A stretch of DNA of 36,034 nucleotides, taken from assembly GCA_023391895.1 (NCBI GenBank), contig JAEWAC010000431.1:1-36034 (forward strand), written 5' to 3'. Origin of the DNA: Bacteroidota bacterium. GTDB lineage: Bacteria; Bacteroidota; Bacteroidia; Chitinophagales; Chitinophagaceae. The notes beneath the pieces are model-generated. The model was not told the DNA's origin and searched no databases. It saw only the letters and a list, made by a program, of their open reading frames with translations. Of this stretch, positions 15,117-23,272 are shown one piece after another; position 1 is the stretch's first letter; every line of letters begins with the position of its first letter. A program made the position numbers and the translations under genes.

Positions 15117-18100
15117 ATGAATAAATATATAGGAAAGCTTACCTGCTTAGGTTTTGCTGCTTTGTTGCTGACCACAACGGCCAAAACGCAGGTAAATACC
15201 GTTGAGTTTGGCAAGAACCGGGTTCAGTATCAGAAGTTCAACTGGAAGTTTTACCAAACCGAAAATTTCAACACCTACTTTAGCCAGGATGGCCTGGAAC
15301 TGGGCAAATACGTAGCCCAGGTAGCCGAGCAGGAGCTGCCTGGATTGGAAGAGTTTATTGAGTACGGCTCGCAGCGCCGCATCAACCTGGTTATTTACAA
15401 CAACTTCGACGAGATGATGCAGTCCAACATCGGGCTGGGCATTGACTGGCAAGGCACGGGTGGCATTACCAAACTGGTCAACAACAAAATGCTGGTGTAT
15501 TTTGACGGTAACCACCAAAACCTGCGCCGCCAGATTCGCCAGGGCATTGCCGGCGTGCTGGTGCAAAATGTTTTGTTTGGCGACGACCTGGGCGACTTTG
15601 CCGCCAACCAGGCTCTGCTGGATTTGCCCAAGTGGCTGACCGACGGCTACATTGCTTATGCGGCCGAGACCTGGAGCACCGACCTGGACGACCAGCTGAA
15701 AAGCGCCCTGCTCAGTGGCAACTACAATAATTTTTACCAGCTGGCCTACGACAAGCCGCTATTGGCCGGCCATGCCTTTTGGTATTACTTTGGCAACAAA
15801 TACGGCCGCAGCAAAACCACTTACCTGCTATACCTGTCGCGCATTTACCGCAACCTGAACAGCGCCTCGCAGCGCATTGCCAAAAAAAAGTTCAAGGAAG
15901 TGCTGCGCGACTTTATGACCGAGCTGCCCCCGCAGTATTACAAAGACATCCGGGCCCGCCGCAATGTACCCAAAGGCCAGTTGTCGGTAACCGAAGAAAT
16001 CGGCAAAAAAGACTTTATCCGCTTCAACGCCAATCCGCAGCCCCGCTCCTTTACCTATGCCGTGGTGGAGTTTAAGCAAGGCAAATACAGCGTGGTGCTG
16101 AACGAAAACTTTACCAACCGCAAGGTATTGCTGACCTATGGCACCCGCTCCCGCGGCGACGAGATCAACCCCAACTATCCCATACTGGCCTGGGACGGCA
16201 AAGGCACCCGCCTGGCCGTGGTGTATAACGACCAGGGCAAAACCAAGCTGTTTGTCTACGACATTGTGTCCCGCTACAAAGCCGTGAAGCAGGAGCTGCC
16301 CATGTTTGACCAGGTGCAGGATGTAAAATACATGTTGGACGCCAACACCCTTTTGATGAGTGCGGTAAAAAGCGGCCAGACCGACATCTTTGTTTACAAA
16401 ATAGACAAGCAAACCGTTACGCAGGTCACCAACGACGTGTACGACGACCTGGATGCTTCGTTTGTGGCTTTTCCCAACAAAACCGGCATCCTCTTTTCCA
16501 GTAACCGTCCTAATGCCAGGGCGGTAGACTCCGATACGGCCATTCCGTCCCAGCACTTCAACATTTTTCTGGTAGACAACTGGAACAATTCCGACTTCAA
16601 ACAAATCTCGCAGCTGACCAATGTCAAATTTGGCAACGCCCGCTATCCCTCGCAGTACAACACCGCCCACTTTACTTTTGTGAGCGATGAAAACGGCATC
16701 AACAACCGCTACGCCGGTTTCTTTTCAACCGAGCGGGCCGGGCTGGATACGCTGGTGTATATTGGCGATGAAGTGCTGCGCAATCCTTCGGAAAAGGAAG
16801 TAGACAGCCTGCTGGTGGAGTGGAACAAAAACGATATTGATTCGGTGGGTCTTTTTTCCGTTACCAACGATTCGGCTTATGTGTTTCCGCTCACCAACTA
16901 CCAGAGCTCCCTTTTGGAAACCCGCACTGCCGGCGACCAGAACCTGGTGAGCGAAGTAACCCGCCAGGGCGACTTTAAGTTTTTGTACCGCCTGCGGGTG
17001 GATGAAAATACCCTGCGCCGCCGCAACGTAACGGCCCGCCCCACCGAGTACATGAAAAAAAGAATGGAACAGGAACGGCTCTCTTCGGGCCGGGCTACTG
17101 TCTACCAGCCGGATTCAAAAGATACGGCACAAAAAAAGGCCAACGACTTTTTTGTCAATGAATTTGGAAACGAGCAACAACAGGATACCACCTCCCGTCT
17201 GGGCCGGGTATACGACGCCGAAACGGTAGGTCCGGAACCGGTACTGAAAAAAGCCAAGCTGTTTGAATACCGTCCGCCCAAGTTTTTTAGCGACTATGTA
17301 GTAGCCAACCTGACCAACGCCGTGTACCTGGTGAACAAATACCAGCCTTATGCCGGCGGCTCGGGCCCTATCAGCCTGTCTAACAACAACGAGCTGAGTG
17401 GTATGCTGCGCATGGGTACGGCCGATCTGTTTGAAGATTTTAAAATCTCCGGCGGCTTCCGCCTGGCTACCAACCTGCAGGACAATGATGTGTTGTTTGA
17501 ATTTACCAACCTGCGCCGCCGCTGGGACTGGGGCTTTACCTACTACCGCAGCAGCAATCAGGGTGCCTTTTTGGTAGGACCCAACACCTACTGGGATGGC
17601 AAGCAACACTCCAATTATTACTTAGGCCGGGTGCGCTACGCCTTTGACCGGGTACGCAGCTTAAGGGCCACCATTGGTCCCCGCTATGACCGGGCTATTT
17701 TCATGGCTACCAACCCGCAGTCGTTAAAGCAGGAAGACATCAAGCAAACCTACGGACAGGTGGCCCTGGAGTATGTGCACGACAACACCATTATGCCCAC
17801 CACCAACATCTGGCATGGCCTGCGCTACAAAGCTTATATCGACTGGTTTACCCACCTGAGTGGCGTACGCCCCGATCCTACGCAGGGCAAGCTGATGTTC
17901 AATGCCGGTATAGACGCCCGTCACTACCTGCCTATTTACCGCAACATCATCTGGGCGGTGCGGGGTGCGGCCGACTTTTCGTGGGGTGATCAGAAAGTGA
18001 TCTACTACCTGGGTGGTGTGGATGGCTGGCTGAAGTTTGGCGACAACCAGAAGTATGACAATCAAAACAACTTTAAAGGCTACCGGTATTTTGAAGAATC

Positions 18101-18545
18101 CAACCGGCCCGACCCGGATGGCAATTATGTGTACCAGTCCTTAGCGGTCAACCTGCGCGGCTTTAAACAAAACATTGCCAATGGTAACAACAACGTGGTC
18201 ATCAACAGTGAAATCAGGGTGCCGGTGTTTACCACCTTCTTAAACAGGCCTATCAACAATGCCTTTATGCGCAACTTCCAGCTGGTGCAGTTTGTGGACA
18301 TGGGTACGGCCTGGAACGGACGCTACGACAAGATTGAACGGCCTGCTATTGTGTACGGCGAGCCGGGCAACCCTGTTAACGTACGGCTGAAAGCCGGTGG
18401 TGTTGGACCTTTTGCCGGCGGCTATGGCTTTGGTGCCCGCAGCACCCTGCTGGGGTACTTCCTGCGGTTTGACGTAGGCTGGCCAATGGATGGCTTCTTT
18501 AAAGGCCGTCCGCAAACCTACTTTGCCTTAGGTCTGGACTTCTAA
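15117..18545 (+). CDS. TolB-like beta-propeller protein with degenerate peptidase domain and C-terminal outer-membrane barrel
   Basis: This encodes 1142 residues from the ATG at 15117, whose first 24 residues form a signal peptide (LTCLGFAALLLTTTAKTQ). Residues about 40-290 resemble the gluzincin/peptidase-MA-like domain that commonly precedes TolB-type propellers in Bacteroidota, including LPKWLTDGYIAYAAETW (170-186). Where HExxH is expected it reads RRQIRQGIAGVLVQ (138-150), so zinc catalysis looks lost. Residues about 310-560 contain WD40/PD40-like blades (NPNYPILAWDGKGTRLAVVY, QVTNDVYDDLDASFVAFP). The last 350 or so residues alternate as amphipathic strands and finish GYGFGARSTLLGYFLRFDVGW...YFALGLDF, which resembles the end of Omp85/surface-antigen barrels. 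It is a single gene with a strong terminator. It should sit in the outer membrane with the propeller in the periplasm; the role is unknown. Confidence 0.85.
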   Translation: MNKYIGKLTCLGFAALLLTTTAKTQVNTVEFGKNRVQYQKFNWKFYQTENFNTYFSQDGLELGKYVAQVAEQELPGLEEFIEYGSQRRINLVIYNNFDEMMQSNIGLGIDWQGTGGITKLVNNKMLVYFDGNHQNLRRQIRQGIAGVLVQNVLFGDDLGDFAANQALLDLPKWLTDGYIAYAAETWSTDLDDQLKSALLSGNYNNFYQLAYDKPLLAGHAFWYYFGNKYGRSKTTYLLYLSRIYRNLNSASQRIAKKKFKEVLRDFMTELPPQYYKDIRARRNVPKGQLSVTEEIGKKDFIRFNANPQPRSFTYAVVEFKQGKYSVVLNENFTNRKVLLTYGTRSRGDEINPNYPILAWDGKGTRLAVVYNDQGKTKLFVYDIVSRYKAVKQELPMFDQVQDVKYMLDANTLLMSAVKSGQTDIFVYKIDKQTVTQVTNDVYDDLDASFVAFPNKTGILFSSNRPNARAVDSDTAIPSQHFNIFLVDNWNNSDFKQISQLTNVKFGNARYPSQYNTAHFTFVSDENGINNRYAGFFSTERAGLDTLVYIGDEVLRNPSEKEVDSLLVEWNKNDIDSVGLFSVTNDSAYVFPLTNYQSSLLETRTAGDQNLVSEVTRQGDFKFLYRLRVDENTLRRRNVTARPTEYMKKRMEQERLSSGRATVYQPDSKDTAQKKANDFFVNEFGNEQQQDTTSRLGRVYDAETVGPEPVLKKAKLFEYRPPKFFSDYVVANLTNAVYLVNKYQPYAGGSGPISLSNNNELSGMLRMGTADLFEDFKISGGFRLATNLQDNDVLFEFTNLRRRWDWGFTYYRSSNQGAFLVGPNTYWDGKQHSNYYLGRVRYAFDRVRSLRATIGPRYDRAIFMATNPQSLKQEDIKQTYGQVALEYVHDNTIMPTTNIWHGLRYKAYIDWFTHLSGVRPDPTQGKLMFNAGIDARHYLPIYRNIIWAVRGAADFSWGDQKVIYYLGGVDGWLKFGDNQKYDNQNNFKGYRYFEESNRPDPDGNYVYQSLAVNLRGFKQNIANGNNNVVINSEIRVPVFTTFLNRPINNAFMRNFQLVQFVDMGTAWNGRYDKIERPAIVYGEPGNPVNVRLKAGGVGPFAGGYGFGARSTLLGYFLRFDVGWPMDGFFKGRPQTYFALGLDF

Positions 18546-18566
18546 AAATCAACTTTTATAAAAGTA

Positions 18567-18596
18567 AAAGAGCTGTCAACCGACAGCTCTTTTTTT
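18567..18596 (+). terminator. Strong intrinsic terminator after the TolB-like gene
   Basis: The arms AAAGAGCTGTC (18567-18577) and GACAGCTCTTT (18582-18592) pair perfectly around an AACC loop and run into a T tract. It starts 21 nt after the stop codon. Confidence 0.9.
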
Positions 18597-18745
18597 GCGC
18601 TCACTTTTTCACAACCCCATATCCGATCATCTCTTTCATAGAGGAACCGCGCATAGTGTTGTCTAGCGCCGGAAAATGGGGTATGGGTTTTTGAAGACTT
18701 TATGGTGCTTATCTTAAACTTCTTCAAAACCCTATATAAAAGGCG

Positions 18746-18773
18746 GAAGATGCCGAAACGAGTTCGGCATGAC
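18746..18773 (-). repeat. Module D with compensatory base changes
   Basis: This copy reads GATGCCGAAACGAGTTCGGC on the + strand. Compared with the copies at 3380 and 8844, the arms change from ATGCTGAA/TTCAGCAT to ATGCCGAA/TTCGGCAT: a T:A pair became C:G on both sides and pairing is kept. This covariation supports selection on, or templated maintenance of, the hairpin. Confidence 0.65.
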
Positions 18774-19167
18774 AGGGAAAAGGGATGTCCATAGCAGTCC
18801 ACCTACTAGTGCATACAGAAAGGGGCTGATTTCTAAAATACCCATACATCTCACCAACCCACACAACCGATCAATTATTCAACAATCAAGCCTTCTTCAA
18901 AAGCCCATACTGATGTCGATTCACTCACAGTTGCAATCTGTAAATTCCTTTTCTCCACCTCTTTGATTTATACTTTTCTTCAAAAACCCATACAGTTGTT
19001 AGGCACTGCCTGTATGTAATCACATTTCAATCGTTGCAGGCACTGTTACCAACGGTTCAAAACCTGCACCCGCAAGCTTTTACATTCTTCATTTTTAATT
19101 TTTAATTCTTCTTCAAAACCCTATGCACTGCACACCAATAAAATTCTATATTTATAAAAAACATCTT

Positions 19168-19581
19168 ATGTCCAAACAATCGCGCCGAAAGTTTGTAGGC
19201 CTGGCCGGAAAGATCCTCGCAGCGACCGGCCTTGCTGCCTTTAGCGCCCCCGCCCTAGCACAAAAGCCCAATAAAAATATGTTTATTCATCATGTGTATT
19301 TCTGGTTAAATAATCCCGGCAGTGAAGCCGACAAAAAAAAGCTGGTAGAAGGCCTGCAAACCCTGACCAAAATCAAAAAGATCGAAATGCATCATATTGG
19401 CCAGCCGGCCGATACGGACCGCGAGGTGATTGACCGCTCCTACGCCATTTCCTGGATGCTGATTTTTAAAAACAAAGCCGACCAGGACAGCTATCAGACC
19501 GATCCTATTCACCTGGATTTTGTAAAAAACTACTCCCACTTGTGGAGCAAAGTAATCGTGTACGATTCTGTAGATGTTTAA
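19168..19581 (+). CDS. Dabb-domain (stress-responsive alpha/beta barrel) protein with Tat signal
   Basis: This encodes 137 residues from the ATG at 19168. SRRKFVGLAGKILAATGLAAF at 5-25 is a twin-arginine signal (Arg6-Arg7) followed by a cleavage site near ALAQ (30-32), so it is exported folded. The remainder is a Dabb ferredoxin-like domain: MFIHHVYFWLNNPGSEADKK at about 38-57, LVEGLQTLTKIKKI, SYAISWMLIFKNKADQDSYQTDPIHLDFV near 90-118. Dabb domains dimerise and often bind small hydrophobic ligands or are stress-induced; this sequence does not show a specific ligand site. An upstream in-frame ATG at 19123 would bury the Tat motif and is rejected. It has its own terminator and no operon partner. 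Confidence 0.87.
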   Translation: MSKQSRRKFVGLAGKILAATGLAAFSAPALAQKPNKNMFIHHVYFWLNNPGSEADKKKLVEGLQTLTKIKKIEMHHIGQPADTDREVIDRSYAISWMLIFKNKADQDSYQTDPIHLDFVKNYSHLWSKVIVYDSVDV

Positions 19582-19594
19582 AAAACCTTTACAT

Positions 19595-19626
19595 AAAAAA
19601 GTCTGTTCCTCTTAACAGGCTTTTTT
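19595..19626 (+). terminator. Intrinsic terminator after the Dabb gene
   Basis: AAAAAAGTCTGTT (19595-19607) and AACAGGCTTTTTT (19614-19626) pair with one G:T around CCTCTT, ending in a six-T run. The A/T-rich ends make it usable in both directions. Confidence 0.82.
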
Positions 19627-19661
19627 ATGTATACGCATCACCAACAGTTATACGCAATTGA

Positions 19662-20174
19662 ATGAGCTTTCTCAAATTGTTCAAGAAAAAGGAGCAAATA
19701 GTACAAGTGAAAACGCAACAGGCAAATGCCACTTTGTATAGAGACCAAATCTTAATTGCGACTGAAGACAAAACTGTTGTAGGATATAGCATTGCAACTC
19801 CTAACATCACTAAACTACCATTAGATACTACTGTAGAAAGCATTGGTCAAACTGTTCGGAAACACTTGTCTCTATCCAAAACTGACGTTCCTGCACCCGC
19901 TGATTTTAAAGCTATGTACCAAGATTTCTTAAATGCAGCTGGCTTTAAGAATGCAAAAGCCCATCATAAAGGCGCAAGACATCTTTCTATTTACCAAAAA
20001 GACCAAGCAATAAATATTACTCCTACAATAAATGCCGGAGCAACTGGAAAAGAAAGAGGTTTCTCAGGGAGCAGAGACATGCCATCAATTGAGGTAAATG
20101 CGACCATTAGCGACATAGAACTTGGTGAGCAAATAAAGGAGGTCTGGCAGAAGTGCTTGGGTAAAAGCATATAA
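19662..20174 (+). CDS. Possible contact-dependent inhibition immunity protein (CdiI_2/DUF1436-like)
   Basis: The 170-residue soluble protein has no signal peptide. Its second half matches what I remember of the DUF1436/CdiI_2 pattern: LPLDTTVESIGQTVRKHLSLS (52-72), a strand pair RHLSIYQKDQAINITPTINAG (105-125), GFSGSRDMPSIEV, and the end SDIELGEQIKEVWQKCL (149-165), where the family has LG-x-AIxEAL-x-C. Immunity proteins of this family neutralise toxic C-termini of surface exoproteins; no CdiA/RHS toxin gene is nearby, so it would be an orphan. The coding DNA is visibly richer in A/T than its neighbours, which suits acquired DNA. The family assignment is from memory of motif layout and needs a profile search. 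Confidence 0.45.
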   Translation: MSFLKLFKKKEQIVQVKTQQANATLYRDQILIATEDKTVVGYSIATPNITKLPLDTTVESIGQTVRKHLSLSKTDVPAPADFKAMYQDFLNAAGFKNAKAHHKGARHLSIYQKDQAINITPTINAGATGKERGFSGSRDMPSIEVNATISDIELGEQIKEVWQKCLGKSI

Positions 20175-20290
20175 CAAGACTTGTAACAGTTGGGCAGAAT
20201 ATCTATCTTTCAACACCAAAAAATTATTGAACAGAGGTGCTAAAATGAACGTATTGGAACACAGAATGCTCAACCTTCACAAAGCTCCTC

Positions 20291-20586
20291 TCAGTTTGCA
20301 GCAGGCTTTATAATGATGCAGAATTGGCACTTACACCCATCATATTTTCCACTATCTACTTCGCAAAATATAGCTGCTAACAAAAACACAGCGCCACCTG
20401 CTGCACCGGTTATTGGTACAAATCGAGGGGCAAGATCATCCACTGTAAACTACCGGGGTTGGGCTTACCACTGAATGTAAGTGCCAGTGCAATTAAAATA
20501 GCTGCTATAACGGCGACTTGCAGCACCTGCCTTTTTAAAGGGGCTGCCTGCATGGGAGGTGTGTTGGTGTTGTTTTGGTTAGTCAT
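20291..20586 (-). pseudogene. Small two-helix membrane protein gene with a -1 frameshift
   Basis: From ATG 20584-20586 frame one reads 58 residues: MTNQNNTNTPPMQAAPLKRQ, a membrane helix VLQVAVIAAILIALALTF, then SGKPNPGS and a short non-matching tail to the TAA at 20410. Adding one T in the TTT (read on minus, about 20446-20449) restores a 98-residue frame continuing FTVDDLAPRFVPITG, a second helix AAGGAVFLLAAIFC and a Cys-containing end KYDGCKCQFCIIIK to the TGA at 20291. Both halves have protein-like composition and make one sensible product, so I call a single gene broken by a 1-nt deletion. Programmed slippage or an assembly error are alternatives. It follows the DUF1361 gene on the same strand after about 93 nt. 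Confidence 0.5.
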
Positions 20587-20679
20587 GTTGTTGAAGGTTT
20601 TTAGGTGCGTTCATCTGTTTTGGTGTGTATCATTATTTCAGGTAAGCTGGTTTACCGGCAAAAAAGTGCAGGACTTCTT

Positions 20680-21372
20680 TTAACTTCCCTTGCCCGCCAT
20701 TAGCTTTTTAAGGGTCAGGTAGATGACCGACATGAGTACCGCATAGCAAAAGATCATGCTCCAGTCAAAGCGGTTGCGAAGGGGATGCATCACCAGGTAA
20801 AGAATATCCTGCGCCAGGCTGTAGGGTTTGCTAATAACATCCCAGCTGTTGTAACGCAGGTAGCGGCCCAGGTAAATGCCAAACGCATTGAGCCACATCA
20901 CCGGCAATACATACAGCCATTCGTTGCGCAGCTGCAACTTGGCCTGCACCGCTTTTTCTACCTGCCGAACCGACAGCACGCCCAGCAGCAAGCCATTCCA
21001 TGCAAACGAAAAGATCAGCGCCAAGTCAAACCAAAGCGGAATCCCGGTTCGCTCCTCCAGGTGAAACAAATCGGTAATAATGTAAAAGGAATTGGGAATG
21101 AATAACAGCCATGCCATCAGCACAACGGCAAACTTCCAGGTGTTTTCAATCCACTGGATGTTTTGCAGCAGGCTTTTGGAAATAGCATACGGAACAAAGG
21201 CCAGAAACAGATTCCAGATGAGGGAAAGAAACAGCCCTTCGCCGGTATAAACCACCCGGGTAAAAGAAAGACTGACACTAAACAAAGCGGACAGGATGAG
21301 GACTTTTTCCAGTTCGCTTTTTTGAAAGTAAAAGCGCTGCAGCAAAGCCAATTTGTTTAAAACCCTATACAT
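20680..21372 (-). CDS. DUF1361 integral membrane protein
   Basis: The 230-residue protein has about six or seven hydrophobic helices and the DUF1361 hallmark WLLFIPNSFYIITDLFHL at about 88-105 (family form LPNAPYI-TD), with GLLLGVLSVRQVE and MWLNAFGIYLGRYLRYNSWDV further on. Its biochemical role is unknown. The ATG lies inside the end of the diacylglycerol kinase gene: start ATG (21370-21372) and the kinase stop TAG (21365-21367) overlap in ATGTATAG, so the two are coupled. The first codons (TATAGGGTTTTAAAC, giving YRVLN) coincide with an inverted A motif, so the start may have been supplied by a repeat copy. Confidence 0.9.
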   Translation of the reverse strand: MYRVLNKLALLQRFYFQKSELEKVLILSALFSVSLSFTRVVYTGEGLFLSLIWNLFLAFVPYAISKSLLQNIQWIENTWKFAVVLMAWLLFIPNSFYIITDLFHLEERTGIPLWFDLALIFSFAWNGLLLGVLSVRQVEKAVQAKLQLRNEWLYVLPVMWLNAFGIYLGRYLRYNSWDVISKPYSLAQDILYLVMHPLRNRFDWSMIFCYAVLMSVIYLTLKKLMAGKGS

Positions 21373-21745
21373 ATTGCAACATCTTAGGAATAAAAATAAG
21401 GCAGCCTACGATCACAGCCGTTATAGCGGTTATCAGCACGGCCGCGGCTGCCAGGTCTTTCACCAGCTTGATTTGCGGGTGGCGTTCTTTAGACATAAAA
21501 TCCATGGCTTTTTCCAAAGCCGTATTAAAGATCTCTGCCACCCACACCGTAGCCATGACCATAATCAAAATGATCATTTCCATCCTGCTGATGCGCAGCA
21601 ACAAAGCCGCGGCAACAGCGGTAAGAGTCAGTACCAGGTGAATGCGAGAGTTATGCTCGGTTCGTAGCAACGCTTTCAATCCATCCCATGCATAACCAAA
21701 ACTTTTGCGGCGCTCCTGCCAGGAAAACTTTTTTCTTTCCATCAT
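21365..21745 (-). CDS. Diacylglycerol kinase/undecaprenol kinase family protein
   Basis: The 126-residue inner-membrane enzyme has an N-terminal amphipathic stretch RKSFGYAWDGLKALLRTEHNSRIH and three membrane helices. The catalytic signature AEIFNTALEKAMDF at 70-83 contains the conserved Glu71, Asn74 and Glu78, and KLVKDLAAAAVLI supplies the Lys-Asp and third helix. It phosphorylates diacylglycerol or undecaprenol; in Bacteroidota the substrate is not settled. I start at the ATG at 21743-21745; a TTG five codons upstream is possible. It is the first gene of a two-gene operon with DUF1361 (8-nt overlap), which suggests the DUF1361 protein works in the same membrane-lipid context. Confidence 0.9.
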   Translation of the reverse strand: MMERKKFSWQERRKSFGYAWDGLKALLRTEHNSRIHLVLTLTAVAAALLLRISRMEMIILIMVMATVWVAEIFNTALEKAMDFMSKERHPQIKLVKDLAAAAVLITAITAVIVGCLIFIPKMLQYV

Positions 21746-21910
21746 AAATTTGTTTTTCAACTGCCTTTTAGAAAAAGAACTGGTTGCAGCTTACCACCTT
21801 TTCACCCAACTTCCCTTTCAACTTACCGGAGGCACCTGTTGTTTGGGTTTCTGCTAAGCAGCAATAACTGTCAGCCCCCCTCTTTCTCTTTCATGGCTGT
21901 ACCATATCTT

Positions 21911-23272
21911 TTAAGTTAAAAAGAATAAAGAAGCCAATAAGTTCCGGTGGAGCACTTTTTCTACCTCTTTATATAAATCCTTTTCCGAAGCTGCGGTTAC
22001 ATTGATAACGGCATATTGCTTTTTGTCTTTTATCATATGCCACCGCCATGTCAACTGATCGGTCGTGTTTACGTCCTGCCCGTTGCTGCACCACCAGGCG
22101 GTGTAGAGTTTTTCAGCTCCGTTTACCAATTCAGCTGTGTACAGGTCATGTTGATGAATCCTTTCTTTTTGTACCTGCTGCAGCTCATAGCCGCTGCCCT
22201 TCCAGCAAATGGTGGGATTGTGGTCGGTATCATAAAAGCCCCGTACGTATTTTACATAAATGAGCGACTGATCCGCCTGCAGCTTGACAATACCCGGTGC
22301 AAATTGAGAAACCTGGTAACCGGCAATGGGGGCATCCCGCAGTTGGAACCGGCTGTATGTATCCCTTTTAGCAACACCCATCGCAGCCAAAACAACCAAC
22401 AGCAGTACGGCTCCATGTCCTAAGATCAGAGCGGGACTTTGCTTCCGGACCGGTGCATGTTGGGATTTTTGAACACCGGCTTTCTGCACCACCAGTTTGA
22501 TCATATAGGCAGCCGGTACCCCCACATAAAGCGCGACACAAATAAAACCGGTAAGATCATGCAGCCAGTTTTGGGGCAGGATGTTAAACTGTACCAGCAG
22601 CAAGATGCGTATGAGGTTACTTAAAACATTGAGCACCACAATCAGTGCCAAACAGCCGCAACTGGCATACCAATTCAATACTTTGCCGCACTTTTTTTGA
22701 TGGTAACCAATCAGCATAATTCCCAGCAGCAGCGAAGTGATTAACATGTTTAAGCCCATACAAGCCGGGTCTACGGAAAACTGGGCTCCTTTGTAGTTAA
22801 TCATATTTCCCTGCGTGGTAATACCCGGCGTGGTGAAGGCCAGTAAGTGCACGGCCCAGGCAGTGAGTTGTAACCGTATAGGAAAGCCAAAAACATTCAG
22901 CACATATTGTAAAACAGGCGCCATGAGTACCAGCGTGCCATAGCTTAAAAAACCCATAGTGCCATAATAGCTGTTGCACAGTAAAAACAAGGCCAACCCG
23001 ATACTGAAAAAAAGGAATGTTTTTACCGGAACCAGAAAAGCTAAAATAACAGTAACAATAGTCATTGCTGCACACCCGACTAAGGACCCGGGCGCCTGCC
23101 TTTTGTCAATCGTAAACGGCAAGGCCATGATCCCGAGTAGAAACGAAAGGGAGGTGGGCGGCAGGTAATCGTGCAACAAAAAGATCCAGATGAGCAAGTA
23201 ACCCAGTAGTAGGCAGGCAACCGCAACCTTTGTGTTGTTGAAACCGGTGGGTAATTTCAATGCTGTTATCAT
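21911..23272 (-). CDS. xrtN: Exosortase N
   Basis: The 453-residue multi-pass protein belongs to the exosortase/archaeosortase family. The catalytic triad is present: Cys171 in VDPACMGLNML, Arg222 in SNLIRILLLV and His238 in NWLHDLTG, each at a membrane-helix edge as in XrtA-type enzymes. Exosortases recognise PEP-CTERM-like tails, cleave them and transfer the protein to the surface. I start at the ATG 23270-23272, which overlaps the TAA of the VIT gene by one base (TAATG), implying coupled synthesis. After about residue 270 the C-terminal 180 residues are soluble-like and follow the exosortase-associated EpsI-type layout loosely (KLQADQSLIYVKYVRGFYDTDHNPTICW). The XrtN name rests on the adjacent VIT-domain partner. 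Confidence 0.87.
   Translation of the reverse strand: MITALKLPTGFNNTKVAVACLLLGYLLIWIFLLHDYLPPTSLSFLLGIMALPFTIDKRQAPGSLVGCAAMTIVTVILAFLVPVKTFLFFSIGLALFLLCNSYYGTMGFLSYGTLVLMAPVLQYVLNVFGFPIRLQLTAWAVHLLAFTTPGITTQGNMINYKGAQFSVDPACMGLNMLITSLLLGIMLIGYHQKKCGKVLNWYASCGCLALIVVLNVLSNLIRILLLVQFNILPQNWLHDLTGFICVALYVGVPAAYMIKLVVQKAGVQKSQHAPVRKQSPALILGHGAVLLLVVLAAMGVAKRDTYSRFQLRDAPIAGYQVSQFAPGIVKLQADQSLIYVKYVRGFYDTDHNPTICWKGSGYELQQVQKERIHQHDLYTAELVNGAEKLYTAWWCSNGQDVNTTDQLTWRWHMIKDKKQYAVINVTAASEKDLYKEVEKVLHRNLLASLFFLT

Larger units (their letters stand above)
18546..19167. repeat. Intergenic region with terminator and many A/D repeats
   Basis: No gene is supported here. After the terminator (18567-18596) the region holds A motifs at 18602-18622 (+), 18681-18700 (-), 18716-18736 (+), 18891-18910 (+), 18972-18995 (+) and 19104-19125 (+), and module D inverted at 18746-18773. 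The pair at 18681 and 18716 forms a 56-bp inverted repeat. The last A copy lies just upstream of the Dabb gene, where the gene's promoter would be expected. Confidence 0.7.

Noticed and set aside
20459..20683. Rightward 74-codon frame
   Set aside because: It is antisense to the better-supported, frameshifted small membrane gene and has no family features.
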